DNA of 64,000 nucleotides from an uncultured Oscillospiraceae bacterium (GCA_905197685.1 CAJJZS010000006.1:85735-149734); one strand, 5' to 3'; counted from the stretch's first letter, positions 33,937 to 43,070 are shown. Notes: generated by a model from the letters alone, not told the origin. Numbers and translations: made by a program.

Positions 33937-34920
33937 CTAATCCAGTTTTACGCGAGGATCTACAACACAGTACAGTAAATCCATAATCAGGTTACCGGTC
34001 AGAGTAAGAATTACATAGAACATATTCATCGCCAGCACAACCGAAAAGTCCTGCTGCTTCAAGGAGTCAATCAAAACCTTACCGATACCGTTCCACATAA
34101 ACATACTTTCAATAACAACCGATCCGCCGAAGATGCCGACAAACCAGCTGGTAACGATGGTAACAACCGGAATCAGCGCGTTGCGGAAAGCGTGGGAGTA
34201 GATAACAACCTTTTCCCTCAGACCCTTCGCCCTTGCTGTACGGATATAGTCCATGCTCAGCGCTTCAATCATTGCTGCACGAACATATCTCGTAATGCCG
34301 CCCAACGAGCTCAAAACCATAACCAGCAGCGGCAGCACCATATGATACATGGTATCCAACGCCTTTTCCCAGCCGGTTCCCTCAAAGCCTGGCGTGTTGA
34401 CGCCGGAAATGGGGAAAATTGGTATCTTGATGGCAAACAGTACGATACATACCAAGGCCACAATAAATGCAGGCAAACTGTATCCGATAACGGTACTTAC
34501 CTGCACCACGTTGTCAAAGGTGCTGAACTTATGCACCGCCGTCGAGATACCCAGCGGTATCGTTATGGCAAACACCAACACCAACGACGCTACGTTCAAG
34601 ATAACGGTATTTCTCATCGGAGGACCTACCATGTCGATAACATCGGTACGGTAAACCGCCGAAAAACCGAAATCACCTTTGAGCATATTGGTAATCCAGT
34701 TGACATACTGCACATAAATCGGCTTGTCCAGTCCCAAGCGCTCTCTTGCTGCCTGATACATAATCTCATACTTCTCAGGGTCGGTTGTCGCTTTGGTGGT
34801 ATCCAGCATCATACGCGCCGGATCTCCCGGAACCATCTTATAAATTCCAAACATTAAAATGGATACGATAAAGAATACAAAAACTACATAAACCAGTCTT
34901 TTTAAAATATACTTTACCAT
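33937..34920 (-). CDS. oppB: Oligopeptide ABC permease (OppB-like)
   Basis: 327 aa from the ATG at 34920 with GAGGGGTG upstream; the GTG at 34935 lies within that site. Typical OppB: YILKRLVYVVFVFFIVSILMF at the N-terminus, MVPGDPARMM, the RERLGLDKPIYVQYVNW segment and the coupling motif DYIRTARAKGLREKVVIYSHAFRNALIP. About six membrane helices and no insertion. First gene of the operon oppB-oppC-oppD-oppF-small membrane protein-oppA, transcribed from a strong promoter about 120 bp upstream. Confidence 0.95.
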   Translation of the reverse strand: MVKYILKRLVYVVFVFFIVSILMFGIYKMVPGDPARMMLDTTKATTDPEKYEIMYQAARERLGLDKPIYVQYVNWITNMLKGDFGFSAVYRTDVIDMVGPPMRNTVILNVASLVLVFAITIPLGISTAVHKFSTFDNVVQVSTVIGYSLPAFIVALVCIVLFAIKIPIFPISGVNTPGFEGTGWEKALDTMYHMVLPLLVMVLSSLGGITRYVRAAMIEALSMDYIRTARAKGLREKVVIYSHAFRNALIPVVTIVTSWFVGIFGGSVVIESMFMWNGIGKVLIDSLKQQDFSVVLAMNMFYVILTLTGNLIMDLLYCVVDPRVKLD

Positions 34921-35024
34921 TACTTCACCCCTCACAATCGTTTTGCATTGACATCAAGTCCGCATTTCTGCTCTCAAACAGTTGTTTTTTAAGCCTCCTT
35001 ATCCATTTGTATCATCAAAGTTAT

Positions 35025-35068
35025 CAAAATATTAACTTTATTTTACAAAATATTAAATAGAGTGTCAA
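35025..35068 (-). promoter_or_regulatory. Sigma-A promoter of the opp operon with flanking direct repeats
   Basis: On the minus strand TTGACA (35063-35068), 17 bp, TAAAAT (35040-35045). CAAAATATTAA occurs twice on the plus strand, at 35025-35035 and 35046-35056, 21 bp apart (two helical turns), one copy in the spacer and one just past the -10. They could be binding sites for a regulator of peptide uptake. Confidence 0.7.
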
Positions 35069-35321
35069 CTGAGCCACCCCGCTTCTCTATATCCCACAAT
35101 ATTTTTTATTCATTTTCCGATATATTGTTTATTTTGAAGAAGTTTTTCTTTTTCTTCTTCACTTTTATTCCATTTTATTTTAAAATTATCCAAATTTCTC
35201 CTCTTTTCTTCCCTATTTTTTTGTTTTTTCGGTCAATGAAATCGAAATTTCGGCTTATTTTTTGTTCGCTTCACACAAAATTCAGTTTACTTTTTCTTCC
35301 CTTTTTGTTGTATATTATAAA
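35069..35321. other. AT-rich intergenic region
   Basis: No gene, promoter or repeat of note seen; very T-rich on the plus strand. Confidence 0.5.
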
Positions 35322-35381
35322 CAAAAGAATCGCAGAAATTTCAGCATAATCCATACTGAACCTTCTGCGATTCTTATTTTT
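35322..35381 (-). terminator. Terminator of the MDR-type ABC exporter operon
   Basis: AAGAATCGCAGAA pairs with TTCTGCGATTCTT, with an inner stem TTCAG/CTGAA in the loop, and T runs on both ends. Confidence 0.82.
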
Positions 35382-35384
35382 TCT

Positions 35385-37214
35385 TTATTCGGTTACATCT
35401 GCAAACTGGCTCTGATACAATTCCGCATAGAATCCGCCCTTTCGGAGCAGTTCTTCATGATTTCCCGTTTCCACAATGTCGCCGTCCTTCATAACAAGGA
35501 TTAAATCCGCATTCCGAATGGTGGACAAGCGATGCGCGATGATAAAGCTGGTGCGTCCTTTGGTCAGCTCGTCCATCGCCCGCTGAATCAAAATCTCGGT
35601 TCTGGTATCAACACTGGAGGTCGCCTCGTCCAAGATTAAAATTTTCGGGTCGGAAATAATCGTTCTGGCTATGGTCAACAGCTGCTTTTGTCCCTGGCTT
35701 ACATTAGTTGCCTCTTCATTGAGGACGGTATCATATCCCTGCGGCAGGGTGCGGACAAAGTGGTCTACCTGCGCCGCTTTTGCCGCTGCAATAACCTCTT
35801 CATCGGTCGCGTCCAATCTGCCAAAGCGGATGTTCTCCCGAATCGTATCGTTATACAACCAGGTATCCTGAAGCACCATGCCAAAGGAATCCCTTAAATC
35901 TGCTCGGTTAAACTGCTTTACATCGTATCCGTTGAGCAGAATTGCGCCCTCGTTGACATCGTAAAAGCGCATCAGCAGTTTTACCATCGTTGTCTTGCCG
36001 GCTCCGGTCGGTCCGACAATCGCCACCTGTGTTCCCGGCTGAATGATTGCGGAAAAATCATTGATGATTGTTTTTTCCGGCACATAGCCAAAATGAACAT
36101 GGGCAAAGTAAACCGAACCGTCAATCTGCTGCTGCGAGATAGAATCCTTCGGATCCGCCGGTTCTTCCTCTTCTTCCAAAAAAGCAAACACCCTCTCGGC
36201 AGCAGCCGCTGTCTGCTGAAGAACATTGGAAATGTTGGCAATCTGGGTAATCGGCTGGGTAAAGTTTCGCACATACTGGGTAAATGCCTGAATATCACCC
36301 ACTGTAATGGAACCTCTCAAGCTCAAAAATCCGCCCAGAACACAGATTCCCACATATCCGATATTGCTGACAAAGTTCATCAGCGGCATCATCATACCGG
36401 AAAGGAACTGGCTCTTCCACGCTGCATGGTACAGGTTTTCATTGAGCTGTTCAAAGGTTTCAATGCTGTCCTGCTGTCCGTTGAAGGCAGTGACAACGGT
36501 GTGTCCGCCGTACATCTCCTCCACATGGCCGTTGACGTGTCCCAAATATTCCTGCTGTTTTCGGAAAAACGGTTGGCTCTTTCTTACCACCGTTCCCACA
36601 ATCATAACGCTGAACGGCAGGATACACAACGCAACCAAGGTCATTGCCGGGCTGATGGAAAGCATCATGCACAGCACGCCGATCATCATGGTGACATTGG
36701 TCACAATCTGCGACAGGCTCTGGTTCAGCGTTTGGGTGATGGTATCCACATCGTTGGTAATGCGGCTCAGCACTTCGCCGTGCGGCACACGGTCAAAGTA
36801 GGAAAGCGGCATCCGGTCAATCTTTTCGCTGATATCCTTTCTCAGCGAATAGCTCAATTTGGTCGCCACGCCGGACATCACCCAACCCTGCACATAGCTG
36901 AGCAGCGCGCTGAGAAGGTACAGGCAAGCTAAAAAGATTAAAATTTGTCCGATTGCCCCAAAGTCGATACCGCCGCTTCCGGTCAGCATCGCCACTAGAC
37001 CCTCAAACAAACGGGTTGTTGCCTGCCCTAAAATTTTCGGTCCAAAGATTGCAAACACCGTGCTTGCGGCAGCGCACAGCAGCACTAAAATAATTCCCGG
37101 CAAAAAGCGTTTGAGATAACCGAACAGTTTGCCCATTGTCCCCTTGAAGTCTTTGGCTTTTTCTCCGGGCATCATTCCACGAGGTCCGTGACCTCCCATT
37201 TTCGGTCCTGCCAT
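35385..37214 (-). CDS. ABC exporter half-transporter, consensus NBD (multidrug type)
   Basis: 609 aa. A glycine/methionine-rich N-terminus (MAGPKMGGHGPRGMMPGEK), six membrane helices, then an NBD: Walker A GPTGAGKTT, signature NVSQGQKQLLTIAR, Walker B with catalytic glutamate ILILDEATSSVD, and H-loop IAHRLST. Its ATG shares one base with the stop of the upstream exporter gene (TAATG), so the two are translationally coupled. With the 732-aa partner, whose Walker B is degenerate, it should form a heterodimeric type IV exporter of the BmrCD/TM287-288 kind. Substrate not deducible; MarR control suggests a toxic compound. Confidence 0.92.
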   Translation of the reverse strand: MAGPKMGGHGPRGMMPGEKAKDFKGTMGKLFGYLKRFLPGIILVLLCAAASTVFAIFGPKILGQATTRLFEGLVAMLTGSGGIDFGAIGQILIFLACLYLLSALLSYVQGWVMSGVATKLSYSLRKDISEKIDRMPLSYFDRVPHGEVLSRITNDVDTITQTLNQSLSQIVTNVTMMIGVLCMMLSISPAMTLVALCILPFSVMIVGTVVRKSQPFFRKQQEYLGHVNGHVEEMYGGHTVVTAFNGQQDSIETFEQLNENLYHAAWKSQFLSGMMMPLMNFVSNIGYVGICVLGGFLSLRGSITVGDIQAFTQYVRNFTQPITQIANISNVLQQTAAAAERVFAFLEEEEEPADPKDSISQQQIDGSVYFAHVHFGYVPEKTIINDFSAIIQPGTQVAIVGPTGAGKTTMVKLLMRFYDVNEGAILLNGYDVKQFNRADLRDSFGMVLQDTWLYNDTIRENIRFGRLDATDEEVIAAAKAAQVDHFVRTLPQGYDTVLNEEATNVSQGQKQLLTIARTIISDPKILILDEATSSVDTRTEILIQRAMDELTKGRTSFIIAHRLSTIRNADLILVMKDGDIVETGNHEELLRKGGFYAELYQSQFADVTE

Positions 37215-39412
37215 TATGCCAACTCCTCCTTCGACAACTGGCTTTCCGCAATCTCGCGGTAAGTCTTACAGTTTTTCAGCAAATCTTCATGTTTGCCGAT
37301 TCCCACAATCTTTCCTTCATCTAACACAACAATTTGGTCCGCCTGCATGATGGTGGAAACTCGCTGAGCCACAATAAACACCGTCGCATCCTGCGTATAT
37401 TCCCGCAGAGCTTTTCTCAGCTTGGCATCGGTTTTAAAGTCCAGCGCAGAGAAAGTATCGTCAAAGATGTAGATTGGCGCTTTCTTTACCAACGCTCTTG
37501 CAATCGAAAGACGCTGACGCTGTCCGCCCGAAACGTTGGTTCCTCCCTGGCTGATTTCGGTATCGAATCCCTGCTCCAGTTCGTTGATAAATTCGCTTGC
37601 CTGCGCCACCTGCGCGCTCTGTTCCAGGGTCTGCTGCGTTGCCTGTTCGTCCCCGTAACGCAGGTTGCTTGCAATCGTTCCGCTGAACAGTAATCCTTTC
37701 TGCGGAACATAACCAATCTTGTCCCTGAGTTCCTGCTGCGGCAAATCCCGTACATCAATTCCGTCAATCGTAATCTTACCGTCGCTGACATCATAAAATC
37801 TCGGAATCAGGTTAATCAGCGTTGATTTTCCGGAACCGGTGCTTCCGATAAATGCAGTGGTCTGTCCCGGTTTTGCGGTAAAGCTGATATGTTCCAAAAC
37901 ATCTGCATCCGCTCCGTCATAGTGGAAGGATACGTCCCGGAATTCCACTTCGCCGTTTACTTTTTGCGCAAAGTGTTTTGGCTGCTCTTTGTCCGCAACC
38001 TTATTTTCGGTCGTTAAAATCTCACTGATTCGGTCCGCAGAAACAGAAGCTCTCGGAACCATAATAAACATCATGCTGATAAATAAAAAGCTCATAATAA
38101 CGTGCATCGCATACTGGATAAACGCCATCATATCGCCCACCTGCAAGTTGCTTTGCGCAATCTGCTTGCCGCCAAACCAGACAATCAGCAACGAAATCCC
38201 GTTCATTACAAAGGTCATGATTGGCATCATTGTCGCCATCGCGCGGTTGACAAACAGGGTGTTGCCTGTCAAATCTCGGTTTGCCTTGTCAAAACGCTGT
38301 TGGATAAAGTTCTGATTTGCAAAAGCGCGGACAACCATAATGCCGGACAGTTCTTCTCTGCTCACCAGATTTAAACGGTCTACCAGACTCTGCATCTTTT
38401 TAAAGCGCGGCAAAGCGACACTGAACAGAATCAAAATCAGTCCCAGCATAATAATCAGCGCCAAAGCCAGCACCCATGCCAGACTGACACAGGTAGAAAG
38501 ACCCATAATCAAACCGCCGATACCCATGATCGGGGCAAAACAAAGCATACGAAAACCCATGCTTAAAAAGTTTTGAATCTGGGTAATATCGTTGGTAGAA
38601 CGGGTAATCAAGCTCGCTGTAGAAAAACGGTCCATCTCGCTGTTGTTAAAATAGCTGACCTTTGCAAACACATCACGGCGCAAATCCCGTCCGACGCCTG
38701 CGCCCAGTTTTGCAAGACAGAATCCTGCTCCAACCGCACAGCCGGTCAGCAGAACCGTCAGTCCCAACATTTTAACACCGACCGTTAAAATATAATTGGT
38801 TTGAATCGAATCGGTATCTGCTCCTAAACTAAGATAAAAACTCTTTACCAAAACCGCACCGGTCTGTTCCGTCATACTGGACGGAGTTGCCTGCGCTTCC
38901 TGCATTGCTTTTTCTACCGTTTCCTGCATTTGCGGCTGATTCAGCAGCTGCGACATCTGCAATAAATCCTGCTCGCTGACGCTCTGCGTTTCTGCGCCGG
39001 CAGCGGCAATCTGTTCGGTCACTCTGACTAAAGCGTAAGATGCGCGGGAAAACGCCTGATTTGCTTCCTGCACCGCTTCCTCGGATTCTTTCAGGGCATA
39101 ATCTCCCGCCTTTAATTTCGGGTAGGTTTTTTGCAGTTTTAACAGCTGTTCTCCCGAAGTCAGTTCTTCATAACTTTGCTCTGTCGCTTCTCTGTCCTGC
39201 TCGGACATCAGCTGAAGCATCAGCTCCATCGTCTGCGCGTCAATCGCCTGCGGAGCCGAATCGGTAATTCCTCCCTGCTGCAAGCCGACATTGACAATAT
39301 CGCTCATATAATTCGGTAAGGTCAGTTCAAGCATCGCCTGTCCGAACAGCAGCATCACCGCCCCCAGCAACAGCGCAAGATACGGTTTTAAGTATTTTTT
39401 TAATTTCAGCAC
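37214..39412 (-). CDS. ABC exporter half-transporter with degenerate NBD and extracellular insert
   Basis: 732 aa. Between TM1 (about 10-30) and TM2 (about 205) lies a roughly 150-residue, glutamine/glutamate-rich, mainly helical outside domain not found in the partner. Six helices follow, then the NBD: Walker A GSTGSGKST, signature VSGGQRQRLS, but Walker B reads YIFDDTFSALD, with Asp in place of the catalytic Glu. That change marks the degenerate site of heterodimeric exporters. Upstream gene of the pair, and downstream of a MarR gene, after a 204-bp gap with palindromes. BmrC-like proteins of Clostridia often have such an outer loop domain. Confidence 0.92.
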   Translation of the reverse strand: MLKLKKYLKPYLALLLGAVMLLFGQAMLELTLPNYMSDIVNVGLQQGGITDSAPQAIDAQTMELMLQLMSEQDREATEQSYEELTSGEQLLKLQKTYPKLKAGDYALKESEEAVQEANQAFSRASYALVRVTEQIAAAGAETQSVSEQDLLQMSQLLNQPQMQETVEKAMQEAQATPSSMTEQTGAVLVKSFYLSLGADTDSIQTNYILTVGVKMLGLTVLLTGCAVGAGFCLAKLGAGVGRDLRRDVFAKVSYFNNSEMDRFSTASLITRSTNDITQIQNFLSMGFRMLCFAPIMGIGGLIMGLSTCVSLAWVLALALIIMLGLILILFSVALPRFKKMQSLVDRLNLVSREELSGIMVVRAFANQNFIQQRFDKANRDLTGNTLFVNRAMATMMPIMTFVMNGISLLIVWFGGKQIAQSNLQVGDMMAFIQYAMHVIMSFLFISMMFIMVPRASVSADRISEILTTENKVADKEQPKHFAQKVNGEVEFRDVSFHYDGADADVLEHISFTAKPGQTTAFIGSTGSGKSTLINLIPRFYDVSDGKITIDGIDVRDLPQQELRDKIGYVPQKGLLFSGTIASNLRYGDEQATQQTLEQSAQVAQASEFINELEQGFDTEISQGGTNVSGGQRQRLSIARALVKKAPIYIFDDTFSALDFKTDAKLRKALREYTQDATVFIVAQRVSTIMQADQIVVLDEGKIVGIGKHEDLLKNCKTYREIAESQLSKEELA

Positions 39413-39460
39413 CTTGTTTCCTCCTTCTTTCTTCTTTTTCTTTCCTGATTTCCTGTCGGT

Positions 39461-39610
39461 ATTTCCCGGGAAATTGCAGAAATCTTCCTGTTTCCCTTTT
39501 TATTTCCCGGGGAATATCTTTTTTCGGGAAATATCCTTTTCTTTTGCAAAATACCAATCGAAAGCGGTCGGGAAAGATTCGCTTTTCCCGACTTTATTTC
39601 CCGGGAAATA
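39461..39610. repeat. Cluster of TTTCCCGGGAAA-type palindromes
   Basis: Between the MarR and exporter genes: ATTTCCCGGGAAAT (39461-39474), ATTTCCCGGGGAAT (39502-39515), half-site TTTTCGGGAAATAT (39521-39534), stem-loop GTCGGGAAA/TTTTCCCGAC (39567-39592) and TATTTCCCGGGAAATA (39595-39610). The first and last are perfect palindromes. They could be operator sites, hairpins in the operon mRNA, or a small repeat family. Confidence 0.8.
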
Positions 39611-39616
39611 GGCAAG

Positions 39617-40105
39617 TTATTTTTCCTTTTGTTGGCTCTCTGTTTCCTGTTCCATAATGCTTGCTAGCTTATCCAAAACGCGGAACATCGTTTGGGTGTC
39701 CTCTTCCCCCATCTTTTCCATGATTGCGTCCAGCTTCGCCACCATGCTGTGATAGGAAGTTTTCAGCAGCTCATCTCCTGCTTGAGTCAGCTGAATCCAA
39801 ACCGTTCTTCGATCCTTTTCATCGGGGAATCTGTGTACATATCCCATCGTTTCCAACTTGCTGATTCTCTGACATACTGCCGGCATACTGTGCCCCATCA
39901 GGGAAGCCAATACCGAAAGGGTCATCGGTTCAAACGGGTTATGCGGCTGATGATCCATCGGGTCGCGTCCCCCGTGGCACAAAACCATCAAGGTACCAAA
40001 CTGCGATTTGCTGATTTCCGGCTTCGGAGTCACCGCCATCCACGCCCTTCTCATTCGATCCATTGTCCGAAACATCTGCATCGAACGCTCCTCTTCCTTT
40101 TGCAT
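39617..40105 (-). CDS. MarR-family transcriptional regulator
   Basis: 162 aa from the ATG at 40105 with AAAGGAGAAGG upstream. Winged helix with SKSQFGTLMVLCHGG, LSVLASLMGHSMPAVCQRISKLETMGYVHRFPDEKDRRTVWIQLTQAG; the last stretch is the MarR wing (D-E-K-D-R-R). A His/Pro-rich insert (GGRDPMDHQPHNPFEP) sits before the recognition part and may bind a ligand or metal. It is upstream of, and on the strand of, the two exporter genes, so it is likely their repressor and self-regulating. A consensus-like promoter with AT-rich half-sites lies upstream. Confidence 0.9.
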   Translation of the reverse strand: MQKEEERSMQMFRTMDRMRRAWMAVTPKPEISKSQFGTLMVLCHGGRDPMDHQPHNPFEPMTLSVLASLMGHSMPAVCQRISKLETMGYVHRFPDEKDRRTVWIQLTQAGDELLKTSYHSMVAKLDAIMEKMGEEDTQTMFRVLDKLASIMEQETESQQKEK

Positions 40106-40139
40106 TTCCTTCTCCTTTCTGTGGGAACTCAAATCATTA

Positions 40140-40193
40140 TGATAGATAATTATGTTACTTAATTAGTTTAGTCTTTTTCCTTTTCCTTGTCAA
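40140..40193 (-). promoter_or_regulatory. Promoter of the marR-exporter operon
   Basis: On the minus strand TTGACA (40188-40193), 17 bp, TAAACT (40165-40170). Around and after the start site lie TAATTA/ATAATTAT-type AT-rich inverted half-sites (about 40141-40168) that could bind the MarR protein. Confidence 0.7.
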
Positions 40194-40285
40194 TATGCTA
40201 CAAAACAGTTCATCATTTTTTTACAATGTGACAAATCTTTCCTTATATTTTCCTTCTTATTGATACAAACAAAGGATAACCGGCA

Positions 40286-40348
40286 AAACAAAACCCCTCC
40301 GGTCAAAATTGCCCGATACCGAACAACTTCACCGAAGGGGTTCTTTTT
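40286..40348 (-). terminator. Terminator after metK
   Basis: On the minus strand AACCCCTTCGGT pairs with ACCGGAGGGGTT (one mismatch) around a 33-nt loop, then a T-rich tail. Confidence 0.7.
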
Positions 40349-40364
40349 CATTTTTTTTAATCCG

Positions 40365-41543
40365 TTATTTTACTGCTGCCAGCAGCGCCTCTGCTCTGTC
40401 GGTTTTTTCCCAGTTTACGCCGAGGTCCTCTCTGCCCATATGACCGTAAGCGGCGAGCTTGCGGTAAATCGGACGGCGCAGGTCAAGCGTTTTGATAATC
40501 TGGGTCGGACGCAGGTCGAATACCTGTTCCACTGCCTGCTCCAGAACTTCGTCCGCTACCTTTCCGGTACCAAAGGTGTTTACATTGATAGAAACCGGTT
40601 TTGCAACGCCGATTGCGTAAGCCAGCTGAACTTCACAGCGTTTTGCCAGTTTTGCCGCAACGATATTTTTTGCCACATATCTTGCCGCATATGCTGCCGA
40701 GCGGTCTACCTTGGTCGGGTCTTTTCCCGAAAATGCGCCGCCGCCGTGTCTGCCCATGCCGCCGTAGGTGTCTACGATAATCTTTCTGCCGGTCAAGCCG
40801 CTGTCACCCTGCGGACCGCCGATTACAAAGCGTCCGGTCGGATTGATGTAAATTTTTGTGCTGTCGTTCATCAGCTCTGCCGGAATAATCGGGTCGATGA
40901 CATATTTTTTAATATCCTTGCGGATTTGTTCCATTTCTACTTCCGGGGAATGTTGGTTGGAGATAACAACGGTTTCCACGGCAACCGGAACATCGTTTTC
41001 ATATTCAATCGTTACCTGTGTTTTGCCGTCCGGACGCAGATACGGAAGGGTTCCGTTTTTGCGAACCTCTGCCAGACGTTTTGCCAGCTTGTGCGCCAAA
41101 GAAATCGGCATCGGCATCAGTTCCGGGGTATCGTCGCAGGCATATCCGAACATCATGCCCTGGTCGCCCGCTCCGTTGTCCTCTTCTTTGCTGTCCTCTT
41201 CTTTTGCTTCCAGACCCTGGTCTACGCCCATTGCAATATCGCAGGACTGCTCGTCAATCGAGGTAATAACGCCGCAGGTGTCGCAGTCAAAGCCGTATTT
41301 TGCGCGGTCATATCCGATTTCGCGGATGACTTCGCGGGCAATCTTCGGAATATCCACATAACAGTGGGTGCTGATTTCACCCATTACCATTACCATACCG
41401 GTGGTAACGGCAGTTTCACAAGCTACACGACCGTAAGGGTCCTGTTCCAAAATTGCGTCCAGAACCGCGTCGGAAATCTGGTCACAGATTTTATCGGGAT
41501 GTCCTTCTGTTACCGATTCAGATGTAAATAAATATTTTGCCAT
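40365..41543 (-). CDS. metK: S-adenosylmethionine synthetase
   Basis: 392 aa. Makes SAM from methionine and ATP. Signature sequences are complete: [86 protein letters not shown] short acidic stretch ([14 protein letters not shown]) in the loop before the methionine-binding GDQG is longer than in Bacillus. Start: ATG at 41543 with AAGGACAG upstream; the longer frame enters the riboswitch. A SAM-I riboswitch in the leader gives feedback control. SAM is needed by the radical SAM enzymes in the window. Confidence 0.97.
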   Translation of the reverse strand: MAKYLFTSESVTEGHPDKICDQISDAVLDAILEQDPYGRVACETAVTTGMVMVMGEISTHCYVDIPKIAREVIREIGYDRAKYGFDCDTCGVITSIDEQSCDIAMGVDQGLEAKEEDSKEEDNGAGDQGMMFGYACDDTPELMPMPISLAHKLAKRLAEVRKNGTLPYLRPDGKTQVTIEYENDVPVAVETVVISNQHSPEVEMEQIRKDIKKYVIDPIIPAELMNDSTKIYINPTGRFVIGGPQGDSGLTGRKIIVDTYGGMGRHGGGAFSGKDPTKVDRSAAYAARYVAKNIVAAKLAKRCEVQLAYAIGVAKPVSINVNTFGTGKVADEVLEQAVEQVFDLRPTQIIKTLDLRRPIYRKLAAYGHMGREDLGVNWEKTDRAEALLAAVK

Positions 41544-41653
41544 TTGCTTTCTGTCCTTTCTTTTGCTTTGTTCTAAGGTTGATTTTACAAAATAAACCAA
41601 ACAGCTTGCAGCTTGTTCGAGATCGTTTGCTTCTGTCCGCAGATTGCGGGGCA

Positions 41654-41797
41654 TGAAAAAAGACCCGACCGCTGAGATCGAGTCATTGCTTCCTCATCTC
41701 TCGGCTTACCCGCAGGATTTGGCACCTTACAAAGCTGCCGCTTTGCAGGTTGCCGGACTTCACAGGGCCTGTCCCCTCTGTCACTCTTGATAAGGCT
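41654..41797 (-). promoter_or_regulatory. SAM-I (S-box) riboswitch with terminator, controlling metK
   Basis: On the minus strand: CTTATCAAGAGTGACAGAGG, GGCCCTGTGAAGTCCGGCAAC, GGTGCCAAATCCTGC and GAGAGATGAGG, the conserved S-box core (aptamer about 41692-41796). A terminator follows: GACTCGA paired with TCGGGTC, then a T run (41654-41684). Known logic: SAM binding favours the terminator and lowers metK expression. Confidence 0.93.
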
Positions 41798-41815
41798 GAT
41801 TCAGTTTATGATGAT

Positions 41816-41844
41816 ATGATAATCCCTTTGAGCAATTCTGTCAA
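41816..41844 (-). promoter_or_regulatory. Promoter of the metK riboswitch transcript
   Basis: On the minus strand TTGACA (41839-41844), 17 bp, TATCAT (41816-41821), about 20 bp before the aptamer. Confidence 0.8.
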
Positions 41845-41941
41845 CAAGATTCTGAAAATATTGTCGAAATCTACAAAGCCGATTTCAAAACCGGAATATC
41901 TTTCGGAGATTTTTCCCGATTCCTCATCGTAAAGGGCAGCT

Positions 41942-42184
41942 TTATTCTTCTACCCGATACATCTGCGGCGCGCTTTCCTTGGTCGCATATTCGCTGACTG
42001 ATAGCACCTGCACTTTCAGCGGACGGTTTCCCATCTGAATCTCGATGGTATCCCCTTCCTTTACTGCGTAAGAAGCGCGGGCAACCTTGCCGTTTACCAA
42101 AATTCTGCCCCCGTCGCACGCTTCGTTTGCTACGGTGCGGCGTTTAATCAGTCTTGTAATTTTTAAATATTTATCCAATCTCAT
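41942..42184 (-). CDS. rqcP: S4-domain ribosome quality control protein RqcP
   Basis: 80 aa, essentially one S4 RNA-binding domain (MRLDKYLKITRLIKRRTVANEACDGGRILVNGKVAR) and a short C-terminus. This is the YabO/RqcP family, which in Bacillus binds the 50S subunit and supports alanine tailing by RqcH on stalled ribosomes. The place in the yabM-mazG-...-yabO order supports the name. Follows the GNAT gene by 21 bp; probably the last gene of the cluster, since metK has its own promoter. Confidence 0.9.
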   Translation of the reverse strand: MRLDKYLKITRLIKRRTVANEACDGGRILVNGKVARASYAVKEGDTIEIQMGNRPLKVQVLSVSEYATKESAPQMYRVEE

Positions 42185-42205
42185 CGTATTTTCCTCCGTT
42201 TTGTT

Positions 42206-42721
42206 TTACAGTCTTCTGCGGTATCTTCTTGTCAGAACCGTTTTTCCGTCCACTGTGTTTTCTATTTTATCTACAAGGGTAAGTCCGTTGTGTTCCATCA
42301 CCCTTGCCGAAGCTGTGTTATCGTCATCGCAGGTAATCAAAACTTCGCTCAGCCCCATCTTCCGCGCTTCTTCAAGCGCCATGCGCAGCATCATTGTGCC
42401 GTACCCCTTTCCCCATTCGGAAAAGCGCACTACATAACCGATGTGCCCTCCGTACCGCTTCAAATCTTCATTGAGCCGATGCCGAATACTGATTTCCCCG
42501 ATAAATTTGTTTTCTTCCTCGTCCACCAGCCAGAAATAAGAGCTTCCCACCCGGTTCGGCGGCAGATTCCGCTCATAACGATAATGATCAAAGTTTAAAA
42601 AAAGTTCCTCCTGATCGGGATTTCCAAAAAAACAGGGGGTTCCCAAATGTTCCTGATACTCCCTGTACGCTTCCCGGTAGGAATCCAAATATCTTTCGCT
42701 CGGTTCTTTTAGCCGAATCAT
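42206..42721 (-). CDS. GNAT-family N-acetyltransferase
   Basis: 171 aa from the ATG at 42721 with ACAGGAG 8 bp upstream; a GTG three codons earlier overlaps that site. The acetyl-CoA-binding motif A is GYVVRFSEWGKGYGTMMLRMALEEARK (G-x-G-x-x-G/A type), and VMEHNGL gives the C-terminal motif B. Opens with a helical segment (SERYLDSYREAYREYQE) like several small-molecule acetyltransferases. Inserted between hup and rqcP, where Bacillus has no acetyltransferase. Substrate unknown. Confidence 0.88.
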   Translation of the reverse strand: MIRLKEPSERYLDSYREAYREYQEHLGTPCFFGNPDQEELFLNFDHYRYERNLPPNRVGSSYFWLVDEEENKFIGEISIRHRLNEDLKRYGGHIGYVVRFSEWGKGYGTMMLRMALEEARKMGLSEVLITCDDDNTASARVMEHNGLTLVDKIENTVDGKTVLTRRYRRRL

Positions 42722-42744
42722 CGCCCTCACTCCTGTTTTTTATA

Positions 42745-42801
42745 AAACAACAGCCCCGGAAACCCGGAGCTGCAACAAATAAAAGAACCTTCTTTTATTT
42801 A
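42745..42801 (-). terminator. Two hairpins after hup
   Basis: GCAGCTCCGGGTTTCCGGGGCTG stem (42751-42773) followed by a T-rich stretch on the minus strand, preceded by AAATAAAAGAA/TTCTTTTATTT (42778-42801). Likely a terminator, possibly leaky since the GNAT gene follows. Confidence 0.65.
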
Positions 42802-43070
42802 GACACCATTTCTTTGAGCGCTTTGCCTGCTTTGAAAGATGGCAGTTTGGAAGCAGGAATCTCAATCTTTTCATGAGTTCTTGGGTTGATTCCTTCTCTG
42901 CCTGCGCGTTCTTTTACTTCAAAGGTACCAAAGCCAACCAGAGCAACCTTTTCGCCTGCTGCCAGAGCCTCGGAAATTGCGTCGATTACAGCTACAACTG
43001 CTTTTTCACTGTCTTTTTTGGAAAGTTCTGTTTTCTGTGCAACAGCGCTGATCAGTTCTGCTTTTGTCAT
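42795..43070 (-). CDS. hup: HU-type histone-like DNA-binding protein
   Basis: 91 aa from the ATG at 43070 with GGAGG upstream; an earlier ATG is rejected. Typical [80 protein letters not shown], including the DNA-intercalating arm (residues about 55-74, with R-E-G-x-N-P). It bends and compacts DNA as a dimer. Position after mazG and before rqcP is conserved in Clostridia. Confidence 0.97.
   Translation of the reverse strand: MTKAELISAVAQKTELSKKDSEKAVVAVIDAISEALAAGEKVALVGFGTFEVKERAGREGINPRTHEKIEIPASKLPSFKAGKALKEMVSK

Noticed and set aside
34192..34857. 221-codon His/Arg/Gln-rich open frame opposite oppB
   Set aside because: Shadow frame; typical antisense composition.
39406..39615. Small protein with repeated S-R-E-I and P-G-N-K segments
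   Set aside because: The repeats are only the translation of the TTTCCCGGGAAA palindromes; no start signals.
40260..41531. 423-codon open frame on the plus strand opposite metK
   Set aside because: Antisense to an unmistakable metK; composition unlike a protein and no start signals.
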